A DNA stretch of 64,000 bases from Parasphingorhabdus sp. (GTDB taxonomy: Bacteria; Pseudomonadota; Alphaproteobacteria; Sphingomonadales; Sphingomonadaceae): NCBI GenBank assembly GCA_030373505.1, contig JAUCYS010000015.1, positions 1 through 64,000 on the forward strand, in the 5' to 3' direction. Below the pieces are notes generated by a model. The model saw only the letters and a list, made by a program, of their open reading frames with translations, did not search any database and had not been told where the DNA came from. Position numbers and translations under genes: made by a program. Of the stretch, positions 54,420 to 62,383 are shown in pieces; the stretch's first letter is position 1, and the number at the start of each line of letters is the position of its first letter.

Positions 54420-54505
54420 GACAACTAAAGTAATTACTATAGTTATCGGTTGTCAACATCTTTTTATTTCATGTGTTGTCAGTCGCCAAAATGTAAGGAA
54501 TTCCG
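54419..54505. promoter_or_regulatory. cro-cI operator/promoter region
   Basis: AT-rich 86-base gap between divergent repressor genes. Three copies of a heptamer: TGACAAC at 54419-54425, and GTTGTCA (its reverse complement) at 54449-54455 and 54475-54481, spaced 26-30 bases apart, likely operator half-sites for CI and Cro. The leftward -35 TTGACA overlaps the middle copy, so repressor binding there would block cro. The rightward promoter is less clear. Confidence 0.7.
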
Positions 54506-55192
54506 ATGGAATTGGGCATACGAATAAAAGCAAGGATGGATCGGAAAGGGCTGAGCCAGCACGAGTTGGCAAGGCGTGTCGGGATTTCCCAAGCCGCGAT
54601 TCACAAGCTGATTTCGGGTCAAACTTTGGGTTCATCTCACCTTCACAAGATTGCCCGAGAACTCGATACAACGGTCGATTATCTCACCGGAGAAATTGAC
54701 GATCCGGATATGGGCGCGCTTCGCGACAACAAGCTGAAATATATTGCTGAACCGGATGATCCGAAACTGCTTGCCGTGCCCAATCTGGCCGCGATCCCGC
54801 AACTGGACATCGCCTATTCAATGGGCGGCGGTGCGATCAATGAATTTGTCGAACCGGTGGGCCAATGGTATTTTACCAAGGATATGTTGCGACCGTTGAT
54901 GAAGGGCGGGATAGAACAATTGTTCGTGGTGCGGGCCAGCGGCGACAGTATGATTCCCACCATGATCAACGGCGATCTGTGTATTGTCGATCGGGCCCAG
55001 GACGACATTGATCAACAGGACCGGATCTGGGCCGTGGCCTATGGCGATCTGGGCATGATCAAACGGGTTCGCAAATTGCCCAATGCAGGCTATCAACTGA
55101 ATAGCGACAATGCTGCCGTTAGCCCGATCGAAGCCCATGATGGCGAAATGCATGTGATCGGGCGGGTGATCTGGATTGGGCGGGCAATGTGA
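54506..55192 (+). CDS. CI-type prophage repressor (HTH plus S24 peptidase)
   Basis: 228 residues. N-terminal HTH (LSQHELARRVGISQAAIHKL, about 16-35), C-terminal LexA/CI-like domain with catalytic S148 (ASGDSMIPTM) and K186 (GMIKRVRKL). The cleavage-site Ala-Gly is not obvious (AYSMGGG), so RecA-triggered self-cleavage is uncertain. AAGGA precedes the start. Keeps the prophage silent. Its last 17 residues are repeated in a divergent copy at 55674-55729. Confidence 0.93.
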   Translation: MELGIRIKARMDRKGLSQHELARRVGISQAAIHKLISGQTLGSSHLHKIARELDTTVDYLTGEIDDPDMGALRDNKLKYIAEPDDPKLLAVPNLAAIPQLDIAYSMGGGAINEFVEPVGQWYFTKDMLRPLMKGGIEQLFVVRASGDSMIPTMINGDLCIVDRAQDDIDQQDRIWAVAYGDLGMIKRVRKLPNAGYQLNSDNAAVSPIEAHDGEMHVIGRVIWIGRAM

Positions 55193-55244
55193 TCAGACAT
55201 ATAATAAACGGGCGCACTTCAATAACTTAAACAGGGGTTTTACC

Positions 55245-55643
55245 ATGAAGAATATTGCTTTTGCGTTTGCAACTTTTGCACTTGTTTCGGCGTGCGGTGA
55301 TCTGCCAGATGAAACGTCAAGCGAACCAGCTGGGCCGCCAATGGAGGTTTCCTCGGTTGATCTTGCGAAGGCCTATGAAGAAAATGAAGTTGCCGCCAAG
55401 GGCGTTTATGATGGCAACACGCTAATTGTTTCCGGTAAAATCCAATCGATCGAACTCGATATGTTTGATGAACCGGTAGTCAGCCTGCCCGGTGCGAATG
55501 AATATTCAAATGTACAGGCCAGTTTCTCTGATGAGTATTCGAAAAAAACAGCTGAGCTGAAAAAAGGACAGGATATCACAGTTTCTTGCACCTCGATCAC
55601 CGAAGCGATGGGCACGCCGATGCTCAGCAACTGCAGCTTCTGA
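55245..55643 (+). CDS. Prophage-borne lipoprotein (OB-fold, tRNA_anti-like)
   Basis: 132 residues from MKNIAFAFATFALVSACGD (ATG at 55245 after AGGGG). Lipobox VSAC, C17. The mature part has the small OB-fold pattern VSGKIQSIELD ... QDITVSCTSITEAM with two cysteines (SCTS and NCSF) likely disulfide-bonded. Lies next to the repressor in the same direction, so it is probably expressed in the lysogen: a moron, perhaps for superinfection exclusion or host envelope change. AT-richer than its neighbours. Confidence 0.85.
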   Translation: MKNIAFAFATFALVSACGDLPDETSSEPAGPPMEVSSVDLAKAYEENEVAAKGVYDGNTLIVSGKIQSIELDMFDEPVVSLPGANEYSNVQASFSDEYSKKTAELKKGQDITVSCTSITEAMGTPMLSNCSF

Positions 55644-55673
55644 GGTCATTCATGTTCATTTTTGCCGCCTCTA

Positions 55674-55729
55674 ATGATGGCGAAATGCACGTGATTGGCC
55701 GGGTGATTTGGGTAGGGAGAAGGATGTGA
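55674..55729 (+). pseudogene. Leftover 3' end of a second repressor gene
   Basis: 56 bases align without gaps to the end of the CI gene (55137-55192) with 11 differences, most of them silent. The reading frame gives DGEMHVIGRVIWVGRRM-stop against DGEMHVIGRVIWIGRAM-stop. The upstream part of this second gene is missing; the lipoprotein gene stands in its place. The stop overlaps the GTG of the next gene, as it would in an intact parent. Confidence 0.85.
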
Positions 55730-56064
55730 GCTATTTTCTGTTTCTGATGTCGCTTGGTTCTGCGGACCAGCTTAAGCAGATTGAAGATTGCAAAGCGGCT
55801 GTTTCCGGCAATCTTGGCGATGCAGCGATAGCTTGTGCAACCACCGGCCAAACAGTCGATTTATGGAATCCCGATGCTTCCCATAGTGACGCCTGCATCG
55901 CCGCATTAAAGGCCGGTGAGATCACGGGGCAGAACGGGCCGAAGCTTGCCGCTGTGTTTCGCGATGGTTTGATTAGAGACTTCAACAAGAAAATGGACCT
56001 TTGCGAGAATCCTGGACCGAAAGATGAACCGAAAAAGCGAGATATCATCCAATTGTGGGATTGA
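55726..56064 (+). CDS. Small secreted-like prophage protein
   Basis: 112 residues from GTG at 55726 (GTGA overlap with the leftover repressor tail, strong GGGAGAAGGA before it); an ATG at 55708 in frame has less support. The short hydrophobic start MSYFLFLMSLGSA could be a signal peptide. Cysteines in EDCKAAV, AIACATTG, DACIAAL and DLCENPG could form two disulfides. No family recognised; probably a lysogen-expressed accessory gene. Confidence 0.7.
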   Translation: MSYFLFLMSLGSADQLKQIEDCKAAVSGNLGDAAIACATTGQTVDLWNPDASHSDACIAALKAGEITGQNGPKLAAVFRDGLIRDFNKKMDLCENPGPKDEPKKRDIIQLWD

Positions 56065-56085
56065 TGGAACGCCGATTTTCCTTCG

Positions 56086-57111
56086 TTAACCCGCCGCCTC
56101 CAATATCAGCCTGGTCTTGAATCCGCCGCTGCCGTCCAGCGTGTGCTGCACTTCATCGACCAGCCATTTCTGATTGCTGATTTCCGCCTTCATGCCCAGC
56201 ACGGTGACTTTCTGATCCGGATAGATCTCGGCCATGCCCAGGGCCAGGCTATAATCCATCTGTGCAGCCGACCGCTTTATCCGCTTGTTTTCCGCTTCCA
56301 CCGCGCGCCGGGCGTCCTGTTCATTGCCATATATTTTCTTCAGCCGCTTTGGATTCTTGGTGCCGCCGACGGTGACCAGGGTGCGCTTCGCCTTGTTCTG
56401 ATCCCGATAATTGGCCTCGACCCCGTCATAATTGCGATTCCGGTCGGCGCGACGGTAGCTGAATGTATCATTGTCGCGCCGGGTCAGGGTGATCGCCGGG
56501 ATTGCCTTGCCGGTGGCGGTGGTGCCCTGGCCGATCGGGGCAAAGATCAGCTTGCCATTTTTTACCGTGCCGACCGCGTCATGGCGGCGCGCCAGATTGC
56601 GGACAAACATCATGTCGCTGGTCGCGGCGGTTTCCTGCACCGGGATGATGATGCCGGCAAGCGCGGGATGCACGGCGGCGGTCAGGCCGTGATTGGCGGC
56701 AATTTCGCCGATGATCGCGCCGATGCTTTTTCCGATCCAGCTTTTGTCCCGGCGCTTGCGATATTTTTCGGTCAGGTCGGCCGAGCGGGCAATGATGGTG
56801 ATCTTGTCCGGCGGGCCATCCATGGACACTTCATCGACCTTGTACTTGCCCTTGGCGACCAGCCCGGGCGTTACATCGCCGCCCTGTTTCCACCCCAATG
56901 ACAGATGAATGAAGACGCCGGCGCGCGGCAGCTCCATCTTGCCATCGGCATCATGGACGACAATGGTCAGTTCATCGCTTTTTTCGCTGCGCTTTTCGGT
57001 CAGGGATATCGATAGCAGCCGCGGCTGAATCGTGCTGGTCAGATCCTTGCCATCCAGCGTGACCTTCCAGGCGGCGATATTGTTGCGGATCTGCGAGGCC
57101 GGTTCAACCAT
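56086..57111 (-). CDS. P2 gpD-like tail protein
   Basis: 341 residues from MVEPASQIRNNIAAWKVTLD (start at 57111 overlaps the gpU stop by 8 bases). The layout matches P2 gpD (late-control D): DGKMELPRAGVFIHLSLGW, KDVEVSMDGPPDKITI-type region, and AARRHDAVGTVKNGK-like LARRHDAVGTVKNGKLIFAP. Forms the hub at the tail tip beneath the baseplate. Last tail gene; converges on the repressor operon. Confidence 0.9.
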   Translation of the reverse strand: MVEPASQIRNNIAAWKVTLDGKDLTSTIQPRLLSISLTEKRSEKSDELTIVVHDADGKMELPRAGVFIHLSLGWKQGGDVTPGLVAKGKYKVDEVSMDGPPDKITIIARSADLTEKYRKRRDKSWIGKSIGAIIGEIAANHGLTAAVHPALAGIIIPVQETAATSDMMFVRNLARRHDAVGTVKNGKLIFAPIGQGTTATGKAIPAITLTRRDNDTFSYRRADRNRNYDGVEANYRDQNKAKRTLVTVGGTKNPKRLKKIYGNEQDARRAVEAENKRIKRSAAQMDYSLALGMAEIYPDQKVTVLGMKAEISNQKWLVDEVQHTLDGSGGFKTRLILEAAG

Positions 57112-57484
57112 CCACCCGGCCCAGCGTGATCGTGAAATCATTTTTGCGGGGCACGCCGTTGTCCAGAAAATTGCTTTGCGATTCCGCGACATTGTTGATC
57201 GTGAAATTGCCGATCAATTCCCCGGTGCCCAGGATCAGGGCATGGGCATCGCCGGTATCGGCCATATCGTGCAGCGTGGGCAGCGCAGAGCGCGATCCGG
57301 CGATTTCGGGAACCAAAGTGCCGGTGATGGTGATCGTGTCCTCCCCAGGGCCCAGAAACTGGTTTGCGGGCCGCGCGCCGAATCGTTCCTGTTTGCCGTG
57401 GCGCCAGCTGGCCGACCGCTCGATCTGGCTGAAGGGCAGGCTGTCCATGCCGAATGCGAAAAGGCCCAGTGCCAATAGCTGCAT
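57104..57484 (-). CDS. P2 gpU-like tail protein
   Basis: 126 residues, start MQLLALGLFAFGMDSLPFSQ, then ERSASWRHGKQERFGARPAN and QFLGPGEDTITITGTLVPEI, all typical of gpU, the tail-completion protein. One-base overlap with the tape-measure stop. No LysM-type gpX lies between U and D; the two overlap directly. Confidence 0.93.
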   Translation of the reverse strand: MQLLALGLFAFGMDSLPFSQIERSASWRHGKQERFGARPANQFLGPGEDTITITGTLVPEIAGSRSALPTLHDMADTGDAHALILGTGELIGNFTINNVAESQSNFLDNGVPRKNDFTITLGRVDG

Positions 57485-59682
57485 CAGAAATCATCCTCAT
57501 AATCGGATCGGCCAGAAATGCCCTTTTTCCGCTTGATCAGTTCCATGATCCGTTCGGCCAGCGCCTCGGCATCTTCGCCCGGCAGCTGCTTGATATGGAA
57601 ATGATATTCATCGCCGGCCCGACCGGCACCCTGACCCCCGCCCGGTCCGCCGGCGGTTGCCGCCCCTGCAGTCACCGGGGCCAGCGCGGCCATGCTGCCG
57701 GCCACGGCCATTTGCCGGCCAACCCGTTTCAGGCTTTCAATCGGACGCTTGCCCCCGCGGTCAAGCCCGATCGCCATGCCATCGGTCATATGGCCGCCCA
57801 GCTGCATGAACAGACGGGACGGGGACTTGATACCGAGAAAGTTCTTGATGCCGTTTATGCCGCCCATCACGACGGATTTCAGGGCATTCCAGACACGCCC
57901 AGGCGCCGACAGGATGCCATTGACCAGCCCGGCGATCATCGCTGAACCATAGCTTTTGAATTGCCCTGGCAAGGTCTGAAACCATGCCATTGCAGACCAG
58001 AACGCCGCCTTTATCGTGTCCCAATGCTTGAAGGCCAGATAGGCCAGCCCCGCCAAAACGACCCCGATAAGGACAAGACCTGCGACCAGTGGATTCGTGA
58101 GCATCAAGATGCCGGCGCGCATCACACCGTTGGCGAGAAACATGACTGCAGTCCGGAGCACTCCGAACAGACGCGCGGCCCGGCTTACCCCGGCGAGGTT
58201 CGTAACCGAAAAGAATTTGAACAATTTCGCGCCGCTGGTCAGGAAACTGCCAAACAGGAATTGTGTGGCACCCAGGGCAATCTTGAAGGCCGCCAGGCCA
58301 CCAACAACCATCAGCAACGTCTTTGCTGCCTTTGGGTTAGCATCCGCCCAGGCGCCGATGCTGGTGACGAATTTGGTGACCGATTGAAGACCCTGAGTGA
58401 TCAATGGCAAAAGATGCGTGCCCAGCGTCGCCGCCGTACCTACCATTGCGCCTCTCATCGCTATCCAGTTTTGTGAACTGGTTTTAGACATGCGCAGAAA
58501 TTCCTTTTCAGTCATCCCGCTGCTTTCCATCGCCGCCTTGCGAATTTCCGTATATTTTTCGATGTCTTGAACCAGAGCGCGGGCACCGGCGGCCGCCTGG
58601 GCGTCGCTGAAGATCAGGCCAATCTTGCTATTGTCGCCGCCGGTGGCCTTGTTGGTCAGCCTGGCGATTTCCTCGATCGGGCTTTTGCCCTTTTTCACCG
58701 CTTCCTTTAGCGATTTCTGGATGTCGATGCCGTATTTTTTGAACTTTTTAATGCCTTGTTCGGTACCGACAAAGCGCAGCATATTGTCCAGGTTGGTTGC
58801 GGCGGCCGCGCCGTCTCCGGTTTTTCCTTCCAGTACCTGCAGCGCCGCCGAAACATCGCCAACGGCCATCAGGCCCTTGCTGCCGAACACCGCCATCTGG
58901 CTGGTCAGTTTCGGGAAATGTTCGGCCATATCCTTGACCTCGAAACCGCCCTTCATGCCGGCAACGGCCATGATCTCGAGCCCGCGGGCGGTGTCTTGGA
59001 TCGGCACTTTCAGCGACAGGAAATTGGCATAGGCGGCTTTCGATGCATCCACGACATTGGCATCCCAGGCGGTCCCGAATTTGCCGATAGCGGGCATCAT
59101 CTTGGTCACGATATTGGTGCTCAACCCCTTGCCGGTCAGGAAATCCGCGCCCTCGATGATGACGTCCGGCAATTGCTTGGCATCGCGGGCGGCTTGCATA
59201 AAGGCTTTGCCCACTCGCTTGGTTTGCTTTTCGGTCAGATCCCCTTTCTGGGCGATCAGCGCCAGTTGCTTGTCGAAATCCATCGCCGCCTTGCCGGCAT
59301 AGATAAACGGGGCGAGCATGGCCGCGCCCTGGAAGACATTGTCCCGCCCCTTGCTCTTGTAGCTTTCCCCCTTGCGCATCACCGCTTCGGCCTGGGCAAT
59401 CCGGCGCAGACCCTTTTGCTGGCCCTCGATCGCCCGGTTTGCCTTTGCCATGGCGGCTTCCAGTTCGCGTTCCCGCTGGACCAGGTGCGTGACGTTACCA
59501 GATGCGGCCGCCATTTCCTTGCGCACGCCGGTCAGTTCCCGGTCCAGCTTGCTCGCCTCGCGCTTCATATCGCGCAGCGCACCGGATCCTTTCTTGCCCA
59601 GGCCGATGATATTCTTCAGGAATCCGCCCAGCTGTCCCTGACCGGTGAAATCGACAACGAGATTGAGCTTGTTGCTGGACAT
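57484..59682 (-). CDS. Tail tape-measure protein (P2 gpT-like)
   Basis: 732 residues. Begins MSSNKLNLVVDFTGQGQLGG; coiled coil about 35-100, TP901-type tail-measure domain about 120-380 (FDKQLALIAQKGDLTEKQTK), several hydrophobic helices at about 460-570, then a Gly-rich part and a charged end. Its length should set the tail length. Overlaps gpU by one base. Confidence 0.94.
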   Translation of the reverse strand: MSSNKLNLVVDFTGQGQLGGFLKNIIGLGKKGSGALRDMKREASKLDRELTGVRKEMAAASGNVTHLVQRERELEAAMAKANRAIEGQQKGLRRIAQAEAVMRKGESYKSKGRDNVFQGAAMLAPFIYAGKAAMDFDKQLALIAQKGDLTEKQTKRVGKAFMQAARDAKQLPDVIIEGADFLTGKGLSTNIVTKMMPAIGKFGTAWDANVVDASKAAYANFLSLKVPIQDTARGLEIMAVAGMKGGFEVKDMAEHFPKLTSQMAVFGSKGLMAVGDVSAALQVLEGKTGDGAAAATNLDNMLRFVGTEQGIKKFKKYGIDIQKSLKEAVKKGKSPIEEIARLTNKATGGDNSKIGLIFSDAQAAAGARALVQDIEKYTEIRKAAMESSGMTEKEFLRMSKTSSQNWIAMRGAMVGTAATLGTHLLPLITQGLQSVTKFVTSIGAWADANPKAAKTLLMVVGGLAAFKIALGATQFLFGSFLTSGAKLFKFFSVTNLAGVSRAARLFGVLRTAVMFLANGVMRAGILMLTNPLVAGLVLIGVVLAGLAYLAFKHWDTIKAAFWSAMAWFQTLPGQFKSYGSAMIAGLVNGILSAPGRVWNALKSVVMGGINGIKNFLGIKSPSRLFMQLGGHMTDGMAIGLDRGGKRPIESLKRVGRQMAVAGSMAALAPVTAGAATAGGPGGGQGAGRAGDEYHFHIKQLPGEDAEALAERIMELIKRKKGISGRSDYEDDF

Positions 59683-59688
59683 TGCGGA

Positions 59689-59820
59689 TCAGCCTTTCAC
59701 GCCATTGACGCGGTGGAACCATTCGACCGCCTGCTTGTTCCACAAGGACAGTTCGGACAGTTCCATCGCCGCCATCTCCTGGTAAGACCAGTGAAAGATG
59801 GCGGCGATTTCGGTCATCAT
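59689..59820 (-). CDS. GpE family tail assembly protein (E' reading frame)
   Basis: 43 residues (MMTEIAAIFHWSYQEMAAME onward) with the FHW...MAAMELSEL pattern of the GpE family. Its frame is open back to the slippery run at 59877-59883 and is exactly -1 relative to gpE, as in P2, where E' is made as an E+E' fusion of about 165 residues by frameshifting. The ATGATG that overlaps the E stop could also allow a separate start. Confidence 0.85.
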   Translation of the reverse strand: MMTEIAAIFHWSYQEMAAMELSELSLWNKQAVEWFHRVNGVKG

Positions 59821-60185
59821 TCGGACGACGTCCCCCGGATCATCTTGTTCATTGCCGCCCGTTCCTGGGCGTTCATAAAAAAACCGCTGATCGCACCGGA
59901 AAATTCGGCGATATCTTCGGCTTCCAGATTTTCGACTTCCTGATCAATCAGGGCCGGTTCCGAAATGCGTGGGATCAGGGCGATCACGCTGTTGACATCA
60001 CCGTTCATCAGATCCCGCGTGGTCAGACCGCGCATCTCGCCGCCCTTGGGTTTGCGCAGGGTGACTTTGGTGATCGTGGTATCGCCCCGCTTGATCGGGT
60101 TTTCCAGCGGCACTTCGACAAATCTCCGCTTGTCGATCGGTTCGCCGGCAACTTCTTCTGCTGAACTGTCGTTTTTCGTGTCCAT
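59817..60185 (-). CDS. P2 gpE-like tail assembly protein
   Basis: 122 residues. KRGDTTITKVTLRKPKGGEM and MRGLTTRDLMNGDVNSVIAL, then ISEPALIDQEVENLEAEDIA, are characteristic of the P2 E family, tail assembly chaperones. Stop overlaps the E' ATG. After codon F103 (59877) a -1 shift would extend it into the E' frame. Confidence 0.92.
   Translation of the reverse strand: MDTKNDSSAEEVAGEPIDKRRFVEVPLENPIKRGDTTITKVTLRKPKGGEMRGLTTRDLMNGDVNSVIALIPRISEPALIDQEVENLEAEDIAEFSGAISGFFMNAQERAAMNKMIRGTSSE
59877..59883 (-). promoter_or_regulatory. Slippery heptamer for E/E+E' -1 frameshift
   Basis: Seven T bases on the coding strand (GGT TTT TTT ATG), codons G101-F102-F103 of gpE. This is a perfect X XXY YYZ-type slip site. 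The -1 frame after it has no stop until the end of E' (62 codons further). P2 uses T TTT TTG at the same place (from memory). Confidence 0.8.
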
Positions 60186-60223
60186 GCGGGTGGTTCCTTA
60201 TCGAGCGGGTGTCCAAGTGCGCC

Positions 60224-60258
60224 GGCGCCAGCCCCACCCGCTAAGATAGGCTGGCGCC
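60224..60258. terminator. Hairpin between tube and gpE genes
   Basis: Perfect 10-bp inverted repeat GGCGCCAGCC (60224-60233) / GGCTGGCGCC (60249-60258) with a 15-base loop, directly after the tube protein stop. No U-run follows, so it is more likely an attenuator or mRNA-stabilising hairpin that keeps tube and sheath levels above the downstream chaperone and tape measure. Confidence 0.6.
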
Positions 60259-60265
60259 GAACCTG

Positions 60266-60826
60266 TTAGACGCTGACGATTCCGCCGATATCGAGGCTGA
60301 CATCGAAACCGCCGCCGCCGATGCCGATGGCATTGCGGATCTCGGCCAGGCGATCGACGCCGCCGACCCGGAAAACCGCATTGACCGCATCGATCTCGAC
60401 AATGATCTCATTGTCGACAACCTCTTTGTAATAGCTGCAGGCCACCTTGTACTTGATCTCGGTGTCATCACCCGGCTTGGCGCTGCCGCGGTCGATTTCC
60501 TCATAGCGGCCGCGACAGACAATCTCGCAAGCGCGGACCTTGCCGGTGTTGTCGTCCTGGAAACCGCCGACATAGCGAAATTGGTGCGCATCGTGGGTGG
60601 TCGCACCAAAACCCTTGTCGAGCTTTGGTTCCAGGCCGCCCATGGTGAACTCCATTTCGATCATCTCGCCGCCCATGTCGACCTTGATGGCCGTATCCAT
60701 GCCCCCGCCGCGCCAGTCTTCCATCTTGCGGGCCAGCTTGGCCGGTGTCACTTCCGCCGCTTTGCCAAAATAGCTGGCCCCGTTGACGAACAGGTTCATG
60801 TTTTTCAGTTTGGATGGAAGGCCCAT
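60266..60826 (-). CDS. Major tail tube protein (P2 FII-like)
   Basis: 186 residues. Start MGLPSKLKNMNLFVNGASYF, then GEMIEMEFTMGGLEPKL, HQFRYVGGFQDDNTGKVRAC and YYKEVVDNEIIVEIDAVNAV, all conserved FII features. Polymerises into the inner tube inside the sheath. Hairpin follows the stop. Confidence 0.94.
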   Translation of the reverse strand: MGLPSKLKNMNLFVNGASYFGKAAEVTPAKLARKMEDWRGGGMDTAIKVDMGGEMIEMEFTMGGLEPKLDKGFGATTHDAHQFRYVGGFQDDNTGKVRACEIVCRGRYEEIDRGSAKPGDDTEIKYKVACSYYKEVVDNEIIVEIDAVNAVFRVGGVDRLAEIRNAIGIGGGGFDVSLDIGGIVSV

Positions 60827-60849
60827 GATAAATCTCCAAATGGTGCAGG

Positions 60850-61992
60850 TTAGGCAAGCAGCTCGGCAAGATTGCCATAGTAGCGATCGGTGATCCGCTG
60901 ATTCAGAGTCAGATGCTCCATTGGCGCGGTCGGGGTGAACTCATAATCGATGACCAGCTTGCCGGCGGCCAGATCGACCGAGCTGTTGTTCTCGCCGCGA
61001 TATTCGGCAACCCCGTCGATAATCAGGCCCTGGGCCTTTAACGAGCGGAACCGGCCATTGATCGTTTCCAGCATGTCGCGGACCAGCTGGGCGTTGAGCG
61101 GCATGTCGATGAAGGTGAACAGCCCCTGGGCAATTTCATCCTGCAGCACCTGAGATGTACGCACGGCGCTTTCAAATTCAAATTCGGGCGTGTCGCTGCA
61201 GGTGCGGTTGCCCCAGAAGCGATAGCCGTTCTGGCGAATGATGGTGGTCACATTGCCAGCGTTCAGCGTGCCGGCGGTTGTGCTGTCGTCGACCAGATCA
61301 AAATCAACCGGCTTTTCCAGTCCGGTGACGCCGTCCATGGCCACATTGGACAGGGTCTTGTTCCAGCCCTGTTGTTCATCGATGCGAGAGCGCAGGCCCA
61401 GCGCCCGGGCGACCGCATCGCCGGTAAAGGCGTCATCGGTACCGGGCCAGATCAGCATCAGTTCCCGTGCCGAAAAGCCCGCTTTATAGACCAGCGCGGC
61501 CGCCGCATCGACGCCAATGGCACGGGCATAGACCATCGCGCGCAGCTTTTTGGCAATGGTCACCGCCTCGGTTGTGACATCCAGCGTATCGAGACCAGGT
61601 GCACCCAAGATGCGCGGGCGGATGCCGGTCGTTGACTGTGCCTCAAGCAAAGCCTTCATCCCGGTTCCCTTGCCGTCGACGATATCGCCGATGACCAGCA
61701 AATCCTGGGCATCCGGATCCACATCCTCGGCAACCCGGACAATGATCAGAATCGGGCTGACCTGGTCCGCGATCGCATCGAGCGCCGGCTTCATCGTGCC
61801 GGTTGGTTCAGCGCCGACCAGGCTTTGCGCATCGCGGATATTGGTGACCAATACCGGCGTATCGAGCGGAAACGCGTCTGCATCGGCGGTGTCGCAGGTG
61901 ACAACCAGGCCGATCACGGCCGTCGCAATCGCCGCGATCGGGCGGGCACCGGTTGTCAGTTCATTGACCTTGATTCCATGTTGGGTCGGCAT
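60850..61992 (-). CDS. Tail sheath protein (P2 FI-like)
   Basis: 380 residues, slightly short for the family (about 390). Start MPTQHGIKVNELTTGARPIA, then GLVVTCDTADADAFPLDTPV, LGAPGLDTLDVTTEAVTIAK and the C-terminal RFWGNRTCSDTPEFEFESAV-type region and LIIDGVAEYRGENNSSVDL. Contractile outer tail layer. Gap of 10 bases to the gpW stop. Confidence 0.94.
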   Translation of the reverse strand: MPTQHGIKVNELTTGARPIAAIATAVIGLVVTCDTADADAFPLDTPVLVTNIRDAQSLVGAEPTGTMKPALDAIADQVSPILIIVRVAEDVDPDAQDLLVIGDIVDGKGTGMKALLEAQSTTGIRPRILGAPGLDTLDVTTEAVTIAKKLRAMVYARAIGVDAAAALVYKAGFSARELMLIWPGTDDAFTGDAVARALGLRSRIDEQQGWNKTLSNVAMDGVTGLEKPVDFDLVDDSTTAGTLNAGNVTTIIRQNGYRFWGNRTCSDTPEFEFESAVRTSQVLQDEIAQGLFTFIDMPLNAQLVRDMLETINGRFRSLKAQGLIIDGVAEYRGENNSSVDLAAGKLVIDYEFTPTAPMEHLTLNQRITDRYYGNLAELLA

Positions 61993-62002
61993 GACGTGTC
62001 TC

Positions 62003-62383
62003 CTAAGCTAGCAAAATGGGCCGGTCGGGATTGCCCCGGATCGGGATGGAAAGCTGAACCAGTTCGTTGATGTCGGGCCGATCCGTGCGATATCCGCTCA
62101 GCAATATGGTGAAAGCCCCCGCTGACCCGCCCTGCCCCAGCTGGACCCGCTGCAGCTTGATCCGTGGTTCCCATTTTGCCAGGGCAATGGCGGTGGCGGC
62201 AAAGACCAACAGCCTGGTGACCGCGTTCATCGGCTGATCGATCAGTTCGAACAGCATCGATCCATAGTCGCGGCGCATGACCCGGCTGCCAATCGGGGTC
62301 GACAATATGTCGCCGATCGATTGCGCGAGATGATCGTCGCCGGACAGCGCCTTGCCAGTGGAACGGGAAAGACCCAGCGTCAT
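62003..62383 (-). CDS. Baseplate protein gpW (gp25-like)
   Basis: 126 residues. GLSRSTGKALSGDDHLAQSI and LSTPIGSRVMRRDYGSMLFE are the gp25/W signature (the RxxPYG-type motif reads RRDYGS). Part of the baseplate wedge. Overlaps gpV by 4 bases. The next gene is directly the sheath, so J and I are not in their usual place. Confidence 0.93.
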   Translation of the reverse strand: MTLGLSRSTGKALSGDDHLAQSIGDILSTPIGSRVMRRDYGSMLFELIDQPMNAVTRLLVFAATAIALAKWEPRIKLQRVQLGQGGSAGAFTILLSGYRTDRPDINELVQLSIPIRGNPDRPILLA

